Assembly: GCF_038719015.1 (NCBI RefSeq)
Contig: NZ_CP152276.1
Coordinates: forward strand, 3,427,501 to 3,491,500
Reading direction: 5' to 3'
Length of the DNA stretch: 64,000 nucleotides
From: Nguyenibacter vanlangensis
Lineage (GTDB): Bacteria; Pseudomonadota; Alphaproteobacteria; Acetobacterales; Acetobacteraceae
Part shown: one piece after another, positions 53,432 through 62,118 of the stretch
Layout: the number at the start of each line of letters is the position of its first letter
Numbering within the stretch: position 1 is the stretch's first letter
The notes under the pieces: model-generated
Seen by the model: only the letters and a program-made list of their open reading frames with translations
Databases searched by the model: none
Told to the model about the DNA's origin: nothing
Position numbers and translations under genes: made by a program

Positions 53432-53595
53432 CAGCCCATTCCTCGATATCTTGCCGCGACGCGCAGAGCACGACCTGATTGCGTATCGGGCCAGTAAATG
53501 GCCTTCCCACGCGTCAGTTCTATAGGGGCTTCTCACGTAAAACAAGGCACGGCGGAATGAAAAGAGGCGGATGCGACCCTCCGCCGGCCCGGCCG

Positions 53596-55791
53596 TCACG
53601 TGATCGTCGCGACCGTCTTGATCCGCGCGCGCGGATATATTTCGGATTGCGAGAGGACCGATATCGTCGGGCGCACGCGCTCCACGATCGACCGCATGGA
53701 CTCCCGGACCGGTGTCGAAACGACGACGACGGGCACCTCGCCGCTTGACGAGACGGTGTTGAAGGCTTCGCGCAGTTTCGCGACGAACCGGCTCAGCAGG
53801 GTGGGCGGCATGGCCAGGCGCCGCTCGTCCCCCTGTCCGGTGATATGGGCCAGGAACTCGGATTCCCATTCCGGCGACAGCGTGATCATGGGGATATATC
53901 CCGCCGGTCCCGTCAAGCTGTTGCAGATTTGCCGGGACAGGCGGACACGCACATGGCTGGTCAGGTTCTGCACGCCGCGCAGGCCCTGGCCGGCGCCTTC
54001 CTGGATGCTTTCCAGAATGGTCGGCAGGTCGCGGATCGAGACGCGCTCGGCCAGAAGGGACTGCAGGACACGCTGGACGGTGCTCAGCGTCACCTGCGAC
54101 GGAATCAGGTCGCTGACCAGTTTCTGCTGCTCCCGCGGAAGGTCGTCCAGAAGCGCCTGGGTGGCCACATAGGTCAGAAGATCGGGCAGGTTCTGCCTGA
54201 CCAGTTCGCTCAGATGCGTCACGATGACGCTGGCCGGATCGACGACGGTGCATTTCAACGCGGCGGCCTTGGCCTTCAGCGCCGGATCGATCCACACCGC
54301 GGGCAGGCCGAATGCCGGTTCCGTCGCCTTGTCGCCGGGCAGGGGCGGGGTACTGCCGGACGGACTCATGGCCATCATCTTCCCGGGTTTCACGTCACCC
54401 GCTCCGATCTCTATTTCCTTCAGCTTGATCACATAGCGATCCGTCGGCAGCAGGATATTGTCCTGTATCCTGACGGGCGGCGTCACAAATCCCATTTCGG
54501 TGGCGATCGTCCTGCGCAGCGCCTTGATCTGTTCGGTCAGCTGGGCGTTTTCGCCGCTGGTCAGCGGCAGCAGGCCGAAGCCGAGTTCGAGACGCAGGAG
54601 ATCGAGTCTGAGGACGTCGGAAATCGGCGCCGACGCCGGCGGGGCCGCGGTCTCGGTCACGTCTCCGTCCGTATCCTTGGCGGGCGCCTTGTGGCGCCAC
54701 CAGGCCCCGGCGCCGGCCAGGGCGGCGATCAGGAGAAACGGAAGCGCGGGCAGGCCGGGCATGAAGGCAAAGCAGGCCGAAAGGGCCGCCGCCAAGGCCA
54801 ACGGCTTGGGATTGCCGCCGAGCTGACGGACCAGCGTGACGTCCGCCGAGCCATCCGTGCCGCCTTTCGTCACGACGATACCGGCGGCGGTCGACACCAG
54901 CAGGGCCGGAATCTGTGAGACCAGGCCGTCACCCACCGTCAGGGTCGTGAACGTGCTGGCGGCCTCGCTCAGCGGCATGTCGTGCCGCAGCACGCCGATG
55001 GCGAGGCCGCCGACGATGTTGATGACCGTAATGATGATTCCGGCGATCGCGTCGCCGCGAACGAATTTGGCGGCCCCGTCCATCGCGCCGTAGAAGGCGC
55101 TTTCCTCTTCGAGTTCCTTGCGCTTCCGGCGCGCCGCCCGATCGTTGATCGCGCCCGAGGACAGGTCGGCGTCGATCGCCATCTGCTTGCCGGGCATCGA
55201 GTCGAGGAAGAAGCGCGCGGCCACCTCGGCAATGCGCCCCGAGCCTTTGGTGATGACCATGAAGTTCACCACCAGCAGGATGCAGAACACGATCCCGCCG
55301 ATCACGACGTCGCCCCCCATCAGAAAGCCGCCGAACGCGGCCACCACATGGCCGGCGGCATAGATCCCGGCACTGCCGTGGCTGAGAATCAGGCGCGTGG
55401 TCGCGATTTCGAGCGACAGGCGCAACAGGGTCGTCAGCAGCAGCAGGGTGGGGAACGACGTGAAATCCAGCGGCCGCTCGAGGAACAGCGCCACCATCAG
55501 GACAAGCACGGACGCGGTGATCGACAGCGACAATCCGGCATCCAGAATGAATGTCGGCAGCGGAATGATCAGGATGGACAGGAACAGCAGAACGCCGAGC
55601 GCAAGGCCGACATCCGTTCCCGGGATCAGCGACCGCCAGGGCAGGTTCTTCCAGCCGTCGCCGCGCAGCAGGCCGGCCGATTGCGAGAGATTGCGTGAAA
55701 CCGACGAAATCTTCTGCCGCGCGGCGGCGGTCCGTTCCGCCAGCCTGCCGTCGCCCGGTTTTTTTACCGTAACGCCTTTGGCGGTGTCCAA
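53596..55791 (-). CDS. flhA: Flagellar type III export protein FlhA
   Basis: Core membrane component of the export gate. Eight hydrophobic helices in the first half, with the FHIPEP-family signatures LFLERPLDFTSFPTLLLLTT, LRLSLEIATTRLILSHG and GRIAEVAARFFLDSMPGKQM AIDADL. The cytoplasmic domain begins about residue 370 and ends in RPTISVLSQSEIYPRARIKT. I place the start at TTG 55791 (MDTAKGVTVKKPG), giving 731 residues, closer to the family norm of about 700. An ATG at 55923 gives 775 residues with an unlikely Arg/Gly-rich N-terminus. First gene of the minus-strand series to flgD. Confidence 0.95.
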   Translation of the reverse strand: MDTAKGVTVKKPGDGRLAERTAAARQKISSVSRNLSQSAGLLRGDGWKNLPWRSLIPGTDVGLALGVLLFLSILIIPLPTFILDAGLSLSITASVLVLMVALFLERPLDFTSFPTLLLLTTLLRLSLEIATTRLILSHGSAGIYAAGHVVAAFGGFLMGGDVVIGGIVFCILLVVNFMVITKGSGRIAEVAARFFLDSMPGKQMAIDADLSSGAINDRAARRKRKELEEESAFYGAMDGAAKFVRGDAIAGIIITVINIVGGLAIGVLRHDMPLSEAASTFTTLTVGDGLVSQIPALLVSTAAGIVVTKGGTDGSADVTLVRQLGGNPKPLALAAALSACFAFMPGLPALPFLLIAALAGAGAWWRHKAPAKDTDGDVTETAAPPASAPISDVLRLDLLRLELGFGLLPLTSGENAQLTEQIKALRRTIATEMGFVTPPVRIQDNILLPTDRYVIKLKEIEIGAGDVKPGKMMAMSPSGSTPPLPGDKATEPAFGLPAVWIDPALKAKAAALKCTVVDPASVIVTHLSELVRQNLPDLLTYVATQALLDDLPREQQKLVSDLIPSQVTLSTVQRVLQSLLAERVSIRDLPTILESIQEGAGQGLRGVQNLTSHVRVRLSRQICNSLTGPAGYIPMITLSPEWESEFLAHITGQGDERRLAMPPTLLSRFVAKLREAFNTVSSSGEVPVVVVSTPVRESMRSIVERVRPTISVLSQSEIYPRARIKTVATIT

Positions 55792-55994
55792 GATGCCACG
55801 TTTCCTTTCGCGTGCCTTTGCGACACGGTGCTCCCGGCGCAATCCGCCGCGCGGGCCGCAACCGGCTTGGCCGTTCTCCTGCGCATTGCATGGGTCGATT
55901 TCTGGGGCGATAAGTACCGTCATAGGCCGCTTTGAGCAAGGCGGGAAAGCGTGGCCCGGGGCACCGCAGAGCGACATGCACGACAGGAATTGAG

Positions 55995-57566
55995 ATGCAG
56001 GACACCGTAACGGCCGGCGCGGACGCAATCGATCAGCCTCTGAACGTCGAGATCTGGAAGGCGGCCCTGCTGCGGTCGCCGACTCCGACCGGTCTGATCC
56101 AGGTCTGCGATGCCCTGTTCGACCAGCGGCAGGCGCTCGATGGTACGCGCCTGGTTCTCGAAGTGGTCTTCCAGCACCTCGATGACTGGCTGCTCAGTCT
56201 CGCCGGAGCGACGGTGATCCTGCGGCACACGACCTGCTACGACATCGTGGAGACCCTGCTGCGCAACGTGCTGCGGAACCAGCCGGACAACGTGCCGGCC
56301 CAGGCGTTCCTGGCCCATATCCGCGTGGCGCAGGGCGATGTCGGGGGGGGATGCGCGCGCTTTTCCGAACTGATGCTGCGCTATCCCGCCGAGCAGGCCA
56401 ATCTGTGCGAATATATCTCCATGTCGCTGCTCGAGGCCGGATATCCTCTTGAAGGCCTCAAGATCCTGGCGGCCCATCTCGACGGCGGGGACATGACGGC
56501 GGCGCTTCTCAACAATGTGGGCTGCGCCCTCGAACGCCTGAACCGCTCGGCCCAGGCCATCCCCTGGTACGAGAAAGCCCTGGCGCTCGAGCCGGAAAAT
56601 CCGAAGATCGGGTTCGGATATGCCTGCGCGCTCATCAAGGCCGGGAATCTGCGCGACGGGTGGGCCCGCTATGCCGAGCGCGAGCCGATCATCGACAACA
56701 AGGCGGCGTGGTTCCTGTCCCTGCCGCGCCTGCGCCATGGTGACGACGTGCGGGGAAAGAAGATTTTCCTGTATCACGAGCAGGGGCTGGGGGACACGCT
56801 CCAGTTCGTCCGTTTCGTGCCCTGGCTGCTGGAAAGGGGGGCGGAGGTGGCCGTCGCGGTACCCCGGCCCCTCGTACGTCTTCTGGCCCGCTCCTATCCG
56901 GGCGTATCCGTCGGGGACGCGCAGGATTTCAGCAAGGAGGACGGCTACAGCTACGCCGCCCCCATCCCCGACCTGCCGTTCATCGCGGGGGTAGCGTCCG
57001 AAAGCGACATTCCCGCCGATATTCCCTATCTGCGGGCCGATCCCGCCGGCGTCGCCAGGTATGCAGCCGAATTGCCGGCCGGCCGGCCGCGCGTCGGCCT
57101 GGTCTGGGCGGGTGACCGGCGGGTGCGGTCCGAGCACGTCATGGCCGACAGGCGCCGTTCGACGACATTGGCGGAAATGGGCGCGGCCCTGTGCCCCGTC
57201 GGGGCCACGCTGGTCAACCTCCAGTTCGGCATGCCGCGCGCCGAAATCGCGTCATGGCATGGCCAGGCCCTGTTCGATCCGATGGGCGACGTCCGCGACA
57301 TGGCCGACACCGCGTGCATCATGAAGAATCTCGACCTGGTCATCTCGGTCGATACGTCGCCGCTGCATCTCGCGGGCGCGCTCGGCTGCCCGGTCTGGCT
57401 CGTGAGCCGTTGGGATGCCTGCTGGCGCTGGGGGGACGAAGGGACCCGTTCGCCATGGTATCCGAACATGCGCGTGTTCCGCGCGAAAGAAAGATCCTTC
57501 GCCCCGGTCCTTCAGGATGTCGGGGCCGCGCTGCGCGACTGGGCGGCGAACTGGAAGACGGGCTGA
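55995..57566 (+). CDS. TPR-containing glycosyltransferase, GT9/heptosyltransferase-like
   Basis: 523 residues. Residues about 60-220 are tetratricopeptide repeats (AAHLDGGDMTAALLNNVGCA, IPWYEKALALEPENPKIGFG). About 235-515 form a GT-B domain like ADP-heptose transferases: GKKIFLYHEQGLGDTLQFVR, then RPRVGLVWAGDRR and LVISVDTSPLHLAGALGCPV WLVSRWDACWRWG. Such TPR-GT proteins are common in flagellar glycosylation or surface-polysaccharide loci. Start ATG 55995, divergent from flhA. Its place among flagellar genes suggests modification of flagellin or another motility protein. Confidence 0.87.
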   Translation: MQDTVTAGADAIDQPLNVEIWKAALLRSPTPTGLIQVCDALFDQRQALDGTRLVLEVVFQHLDDWLLSLAGATVILRHTTCYDIVETLLRNVLRNQPDNVPAQAFLAHIRVAQGDVGGGCARFSELMLRYPAEQANLCEYISMSLLEAGYPLEGLKILAAHLDGGDMTAALLNNVGCALERLNRSAQAIPWYEKALALEPENPKIGFGYACALIKAGNLRDGWARYAEREPIIDNKAAWFLSLPRLRHGDDVRGKKIFLYHEQGLGDTLQFVRFVPWLLERGAEVAVAVPRPLVRLLARSYPGVSVGDAQDFSKEDGYSYAAPIPDLPFIAGVASESDIPADIPYLRADPAGVARYAAELPAGRPRVGLVWAGDRRVRSEHVMADRRRSTTLAEMGAALCPVGATLVNLQFGMPRAEIASWHGQALFDPMGDVRDMADTACIMKNLDLVISVDTSPLHLAGALGCPVWLVSRWDACWRWGDEGTRSPWYPNMRVFRAKERSFAPVLQDVGAALRDWAANWKTG

Positions 57567-57601
57567 CGGACCCGGGCAGTCACAGCAGGGCAGGGCATCA
57601 A

Positions 57602-58528
57602 TCAGCCCGCCGGGGCGGCCAGCGCCACCGGATTGGCGCGGTACGAGGCAAGGGTGCGCCCGCGCATCCCTCCCGCCGCCGGCCTGTGCAGAGAAGGCTC
57701 CGAGAAATGCCTGAAGCCCTGGAAGGGATGGAATATCCTGGCAGGGGCTCCCGCCGTCCCGGCATCAGCGGGGGAGGGGGCGGCGGCCAGGACCGTCTGC
57801 CGGCCCGCCATGCCGGTCATGGCCGGATGCGCAAAGGGCGGTGCGGACGCGAACGCCGCCTGGCCGTTCCGCCGCAAGGCGTTCTGCTCATCCCGTCCGT
57901 CCTGGGGAACCGCCCACGCTTCCAGGACCTTCCACTGATACTGGGTGCCGATGCCTGGCGTCTGGGAGTGATAGGCCGCCGCCGCCCGCGGCCAGCTTCC
58001 CATCCTGTCATGCATCCGCAGCAGGAAATGACCCGCGTAAAGCGCGTTTTCGCCCGGATCGAACGCCTGGTCGAGAGAGGTAAAGGCGTCCGGATGCTGC
58101 TGCAGGTTGATCTGCAGACAGCCGACATCGATCGACAGGATGCCCTGCTGGCGAAACGTCCCGACGGCGGCGATAGCATCGGCCCGCGTCGGGTAGTAGT
58201 GGCCGATTCCCGCCGCCGTGACGGTCCATGGCCACGCGGAAATGCTCCCGTCCGGCTCCGGCCGTCCGCTTTCGACGCGGCTCATGGCATCGAGAAACCC
58301 ATCCGGGATGCGCAGCGCGCGCTCGGCCCGGGCGGCCGCCGTGGCGCACAGCGACGATTCGGGGGACCGGGCGGCAGCTTTCTGCACGGGCTGAAGCAGG
58401 ATCGCGGCCGCAATCAATACCAGAGAGAGGGCCAAAGAGGGGGCGCGGCAGATGATTGCCCGCTCTTCGCCGGCGGCGTTCCATGGGGGGCCGCAACAGC
58501 GGGCCTGGAGATGGATCCGGAGTGTCAT
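57602..58528 (-). CDS. Lytic transglycosylase (SLT-type)
   Basis: Exported muramidase-like protein, 308 residues. N-terminal hydrophobic segment SLALSLVLIAAAILLQPVQK (about 31-50) acts as signal or anchor. The SLT domain starts ERALRIPDGFLDAMSRVESG with the catalytic Glu in RVESG. Conserved ILSIDVGCLQINLQQHPDAF, FDPGENALYAGHFLLRMHD and AAAYHSQTPGIGTQYQWKV complete the fold. The tail is Ala/Pro-rich. It would open peptidoglycan for rod assembly: the FlgJ in this cluster has no muramidase domain. Divergent from flgI over 281 nt of spacer in which no gene is seen. Confidence 0.9.
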   Translation of the reverse strand: MTLRIHLQARCCGPPWNAAGEERAIICRAPSLALSLVLIAAAILLQPVQKAAARSPESSLCATAAARAERALRIPDGFLDAMSRVESGRPEPDGSISAWPWTVTAAGIGHYYPTRADAIAAVGTFRQQGILSIDVGCLQINLQQHPDAFTSLDQAFDPGENALYAGHFLLRMHDRMGSWPRAAAAYHSQTPGIGTQYQWKVLEAWAVPQDGRDEQNALRRNGQAAFASAPPFAHPAMTGMAGRQTVLAAAPSPADAGTAGAPARIFHPFQGFRHFSEPSLHRPAAGGMRGRTLASYRANPVALAAPAG

Positions 58529-58809
58529 GGAGCGTCCCGAACAGGCGTCTCGAACCGCGCCTCATCGTGCGCCACCGGCTGAATTACCCCATCATCATGA
58601 CGTCTGACAACCGGACCGGCGATACGGGAACATAACGCAGCAATAATGTCCTGCGCGGATCTGATTTTTCCGAAATCGAGAAGATGACGGCGCGCTTTTT
58701 CGGGCCGGTCGGGGCATTGAATGTCATGGCGCGCGCGCGTATTCTGCGCCGCACCACGGCCCGTTCGTGGCATCGCCCATGGAACGAAGCGCAAAGGTAA
58801 GCGGATTTT

Positions 58810-60030
58810 ATGGGGAATGACCTCATGGTGGCCGGCCAGTACCGCGGCCGTGCAAGCCGCCGCGACGAAGTGGCCGCCGTCCTTCCCCGTCGCCGGGCCG
58901 GAACGTCAGGCCGGCCGCGCCGGATCCTGGCGCTGGCCGCCGCCGCGTTCCTGCTGGCGGGATTGTCTCCGATCTCGTCCGCCATGGCCGCGATGGTCAG
59001 GATCAAGGATATTGTCGATTACGAAGGCGTGCGCGACAACCAACTGGTCGGTTACGGCCTCGTCGTCGGCCTGCGCGGCACGGGCGACCGCCTGACCAAT
59101 ACGCTCTTCACGCGCGAAACGCTGATCAGCATGCTCAACCGCCTCGGCGTGAATATTCGCGACCAGGAGGTGCAGCTTCAGACCCATGACGTGGCTGCCG
59201 TCATGGTGACGGCCACGCTGCCGCCCTTCGCGCATGGCGGCGGGCATATCGACGTGACCGTGTCCGCCGTCGGCGATGCCCGCGACCTGACGGGGGGCAC
59301 CCTGCTCGTCACGCCGCTCCAGGCGGCGGACGGCGAGGTCTATGCCGTCGCGCAGGGATCGCTGGTGACCAACGCGTTCGCGGCCGGCGGGGCAGCCGCC
59401 ACGCTCACGCAGAACATACCGACCAGCGGTCATATCGCCAACGGTGCGGTGGTCGAGCGCGAAGTGCCCGTGACCCTGGGCGCGGGCGGGGTCATCCATC
59501 TGTCGCTGCGCAACCCCAATTTCACGACGGCGACCCGGATCGTCCAGGCCATCGACCGCCATGTCGCGCACGGCCTTGCCCGGGTCGACGACCCGCGCAC
59601 CATCGCCATCGATCTGTCGGGGCGCGATCCCGCCGAAACCCTCTATCGGATCGGCGACCTCACCGTCGAGCCCGATACGATGGCCAAGGTCATCGTCGAT
59701 GAGGCCAGCGGGACGATCGTGATGGGCGACAATGTCCGCATCAGCACGGTTGCCATCGCCCAGGGGAATCTGACGATCCAGATCACGGAACTGCCTCAGG
59801 CATCCCAGCCCGCTCCGTTCTCGAACGGAACGACCGCGATATTGCCCAGGACGCAGATCAACGCCAGTACCGACAATTCGCACCGCCTCGGAATATTGCG
59901 CGAGGGGCCGACTCTTGCCAGTCTCGTATCGGGCATGAATGCCCTGGGCATGGGGCCCCGGGACATGATCAGCATCCTGCAGGCCATCAAGGCCGACGGG
60001 GCGCTCCAGGCGGATCTCGAGGTCAGGTAG
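58810..60030 (+). CDS. flgI: Flagellar P-ring protein FlgI
   Basis: Periplasmic P-ring subunit, 406 residues. A long N-terminal stretch precedes a signal peptide (ILALAAAAFLLAGLSPISSA MAAMV, about 39-62), so the true start may be an internal codon. The mature part is unmistakable: VRIKDIVDYEGVRDNQLVGY GLVVGLRGTGD at the start, QLQTHDVAAVMVTATLPPFA then GHIDVTVSAVGDARDLTGGT. It ends ALGMGPRDMISILQAIKADG ALQADLEV. First gene of the plus-strand flgI-flgJ-flgN-lipoprotein group. Confidence 0.95.
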   Translation: MGNDLMVAGQYRGRASRRDEVAAVLPRRRAGTSGRPRRILALAAAAFLLAGLSPISSAMAAMVRIKDIVDYEGVRDNQLVGYGLVVGLRGTGDRLTNTLFTRETLISMLNRLGVNIRDQEVQLQTHDVAAVMVTATLPPFAHGGGHIDVTVSAVGDARDLTGGTLLVTPLQAADGEVYAVAQGSLVTNAFAAGGAAATLTQNIPTSGHIANGAVVEREVPVTLGAGGVIHLSLRNPNFTTATRIVQAIDRHVAHGLARVDDPRTIAIDLSGRDPAETLYRIGDLTVEPDTMAKVIVDEASGTIVMGDNVRISTVAIAQGNLTIQITELPQASQPAPFSNGTTAILPRTQINASTDNSHRLGILREGPTLASLVSGMNALGMGPRDMISILQAIKADGALQADLEVR

Positions 60031-60037
60031 CCGGAAC

Positions 60038-60379
60038 ATGAATGTCCAGAGCATGAATGGAGGGATTGCCATGTCCGCGCCGTCTCCGGTCACCCCGCAA
60101 AGCCCGGCCGCGCAACCCGACATCAGCGCGGGCAACGCCGCGCAGGCCCGCAATGCGGCCGTCGCGTTCGAAGCCGTGACCATCGGCGAGCTTCTGAAGC
60201 CCATGTTCGATACCGTCGACATGACGGACAACAGGTTCGACGGCGGCCCGGCGGAAAAGCAGTTCCGGGCGCTTCAGGTCCAGGAAATGGGGAAGCAGAT
60301 CGCCGATAGCGGGGGGATCGGCATTGCCGACAGCGTGTATCGGCAGATGCTGGCCATGCAGGAGCGATCCGGGTCATGA
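60038..60379 (+). CDS. flgJ: Rod-binding protein FlgJ, N-terminal domain only
   Basis: 113-residue rod-capping protein. It has only the Rod-binding domain (FEAVTIGELLKPMFDTVDMT, AEKQFRALQVQEMGKQIADS GGIGIADSVYRQML); the muramidase domain found in enterobacterial FlgJ is absent, as in many alphaproteobacteria. Start is ATG 60038, 7 nt after flgI; ATGs at 60053 and 60071 are alternatives. Its stop overlaps the next start (ATGA). Confidence 0.9.
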   Translation: MNVQSMNGGIAMSAPSPVTPQSPAAQPDISAGNAAQARNAAVAFEAVTIGELLKPMFDTVDMTDNRFDGGPAEKQFRALQVQEMGKQIADSGGIGIADSVYRQMLAMQERSGS

Positions 60380-60807
60380 ATCGCGCGCCGGACCGGTCCG
60401 CGGCCGTGCTCCTGCGCGGTTTTCAAAAGGTCTGCGCCCTTCTCGAGCGCGAGAACGACCTTCTGAAGACCGGAAAGCTGCAGGATGTGGTGAACATGCT
60501 TCCCGCAAAACAGAAGGAGATGGAGGCGCTCGAGGGCGTCCTGGCCGGCCCGGACGCCGCGCCGGCATCCCCCGACCGGACATCAGCCCTGCTGACGCCC
60601 GAGACCGAGGCGGCGGCAAGGCATTTCGGCGCCCTGGTGCGCACCAACCGCCGGCTGCTGCGCAATGCGATCGACGCGCAGAATTACGTCCTCCGGCTGA
60701 TCGTCGTCGAGGCGGCCCAGATGGCCAGCGCCGGCTATGGTTCGTCCGGCCAATACGCGACGAATACCATCCCCCAGGGCGCGCTGACGCTGCGCAGCGA
60801 CGTCTGA
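60376..60807 (+). CDS. FlgN-like flagellar export chaperone
   Basis: 143 residues, predominantly helical with a long amphipathic N-terminal half (LLRGFQKVCALLERENDLLK TGKLQDVVNMLPAKQKEMEA). This is the pattern of FlgN chaperones that guard FlgK and FlgL before export. Sequence likeness is weak; size, helical character and the place right after flgJ support the call. Overlaps flgJ by 4 nt. Confidence 0.6.
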   Translation: MNRAPDRSAAVLLRGFQKVCALLERENDLLKTGKLQDVVNMLPAKQKEMEALEGVLAGPDAAPASPDRTSALLTPETEAAARHFGALVRTNRRLLRNAIDAQNYVLRLIVVEAAQMASAGYGSSGQYATNTIPQGALTLRSDV

Positions 60808-60872
60808 AAGGCGGCGCTTGTCCTGCGCATGCCGTCGGAAATCATGCAAAGCGCGCGATAGAGAACCATTCC

Positions 60873-61349
60873 ATGGATCCACGAAACCGCCGATATCGTC
60901 ATGCCGGGGCGGGGCGCGCCGCTTTGCTCTGCATCGCGCTGGCCGGATGCTCGTCTCCGGCCAAGCCCTATCTGGATGCGGGAAAGCGCTTGTCCGAGGC
61001 AGGCTTCATCGCCCATGCGGCCGATACGACGGCGCGTTACGCCATGATGAATACGCTTCCGCCGGGCGTGCTGACCTATCGCCCGTCCTCGATGGGGCCG
61101 GTCTATCTCTATGCCGATCCGATCGGGTGCGGCTGCGTGTATATGGGGTCCGTGCTGGCGTACAATGTGCTCGTCACCCCGGCGAAACGGGGGCGGACGA
61201 CGGTGCCGGTCATGCCGGCCGTGCCGGACATGCAGGCGATGGCCGCGGAAAACAGGCGCGATACCGCGTCATGGGATTGGAGCGCATGGTCCTCCGGCGC
61301 CGATCCGGGGCCGACCCAGCCACGTCATGTGGCGGGGGGCTATTGGTAG
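60873..61349 (+). CDS. Putative lipoprotein in flagellar cluster
   Basis: 158 residues with an N-terminal signal ending in lipobox LAGC (AALLCIALAGCSSP, Cys near residue 27). The remainder is not recognised: a Tyr/Met/Gly-containing segment (GPVYLYADPIGCGCVYMGSV) and a polar C-terminus. It lies 65 nt after the FlgN-like gene on the same strand. Its stop codon is part of a perfect 16-bp tandem duplication. Possibly an outer-membrane accessory of the basal body; unproven. Confidence 0.7.
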   Translation: MDPRNRRYRHAGAGRAALLCIALAGCSSPAKPYLDAGKRLSEAGFIAHAADTTARYAMMNTLPPGVLTYRPSSMGPVYLYADPIGCGCVYMGSVLAYNVLVTPAKRGRTTVPVMPAVPDMQAMAAENRRDTASWDWSAWSSGADPGPTQPRHVAGGYW

Positions 61350-61378
61350 CGGACAGCGGACCTAGCGGACAGCGGACC
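61347..61378. repeat. 16-bp perfect tandem duplication at lipoprotein stop codon
   Basis: TAGCGGACAGCGGACC occurs twice in a row. The first TAG is the stop codon of the lipoprotein gene. It lies in the short spacer between converging genes. Confidence 0.95.
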
Positions 61379-61392
61379 GGACATGCCGGCCC

Positions 61393-62034
61393 CTATCCGA
61401 TCGACCGCGCGAGAAAGGTTTTCTCAAGCGCCTCCAACTGCCGGCGCTTGCGTCTGGCCGGGGCAGATGCCTGGATTTTGGCCTCCTTCGGCAAGATGTC
61501 GTCGGCGGCCGGCGCATCCGCATCGCCGGCCGCCGGCCCTGCCGGGTTACCGTCCGCGGGATGATCGGCCATGGTCGAACCGTCCTGGGGATCCGCCGTG
61601 CCCTGCGGTGCGCCGAGCCCGTTGCCGGCGCCTTCCGCTTTCTTGAGCAGGTCCAGCCTGATTTCCTCGGCCTTCTCGATCAGCGCTTCAAGTTGCTTCT
61701 CGCGGGATGGGATCCGTGTCGCCAGGGCTTCAAGCCGGTCGGCCGTCGCGTCGGCCTTGTCGACCATGGTGTCGAGTTCCGTCCCCATCATCTTGGCCTG
61801 CTCGATCATCCGGCTCAGCGGCCGGCCACTGACTTCGCCGGCAATCCGCAGTTTCTCCACCCCGTCTTCGGCGCTTTTGACGCTGCTTGCCAATTTCTCG
61901 ACCAGGCCAAGCAGGCTCGCGCGATCCCGCTTCAGATTCGACAGAATCCGGCTCAGATAAAAACTATAGATAATTCCCAAAAGCAGGAAGAACGACAGAA
62001 CGATCTCGATGATCACCTGGATCTGTGTCAGCAT
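61393..62034 (-). CDS. DUF6468/PflI-like flagellar membrane protein
   Basis: 213 residues: one N-terminal membrane helix (IEIVLSFFLLLGIIYSFYLS), then a coiled-coil region of Leu/Lys/Glu (residues 30-145) and a Pro/Ala/Asp-rich tail with a basic end (PARRKRRQLEALEKTFL). This layout and its place 84 nt after fliM fit the DUF6468 group, which includes Caulobacter PflI, a protein for flagellum positioning. MotE-type stator chaperones have a related layout, so the family call is moderate. Confidence 0.6.
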   Translation of the reverse strand: MLTQIQVIIEIVLSFFLLLGIIYSFYLSRILSNLKRDRASLLGLVEKLASSVKSAEDGVEKLRIAGEVSGRPLSRMIEQAKMMGTELDTMVDKADATADRLEALATRIPSREKQLEALIEKAEEIRLDLLKKAEGAGNGLGAPQGTADPQDGSTMADHPADGNPAGPAAGDADAPAADDILPKEAKIQASAPARRKRRQLEALEKTFLARSIG

Positions 62035-62118
62035 CTGCCGGATGGCCCCCAGTCTGGCCCGGTTGTGAAGCGGCGGGCGGATAACGGACAGTAAAGATTT
62101 TTTTAGTTTTGCACGCTC

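Noticed and set aside
58529..58809. Sigma-54 (-24/-12) promoter before flgI
   Set aside because: Stretches such as TGGCGCGCGCGC and TGGCATCGCCCATGG lack the GC element at the right spacing; not convincing.
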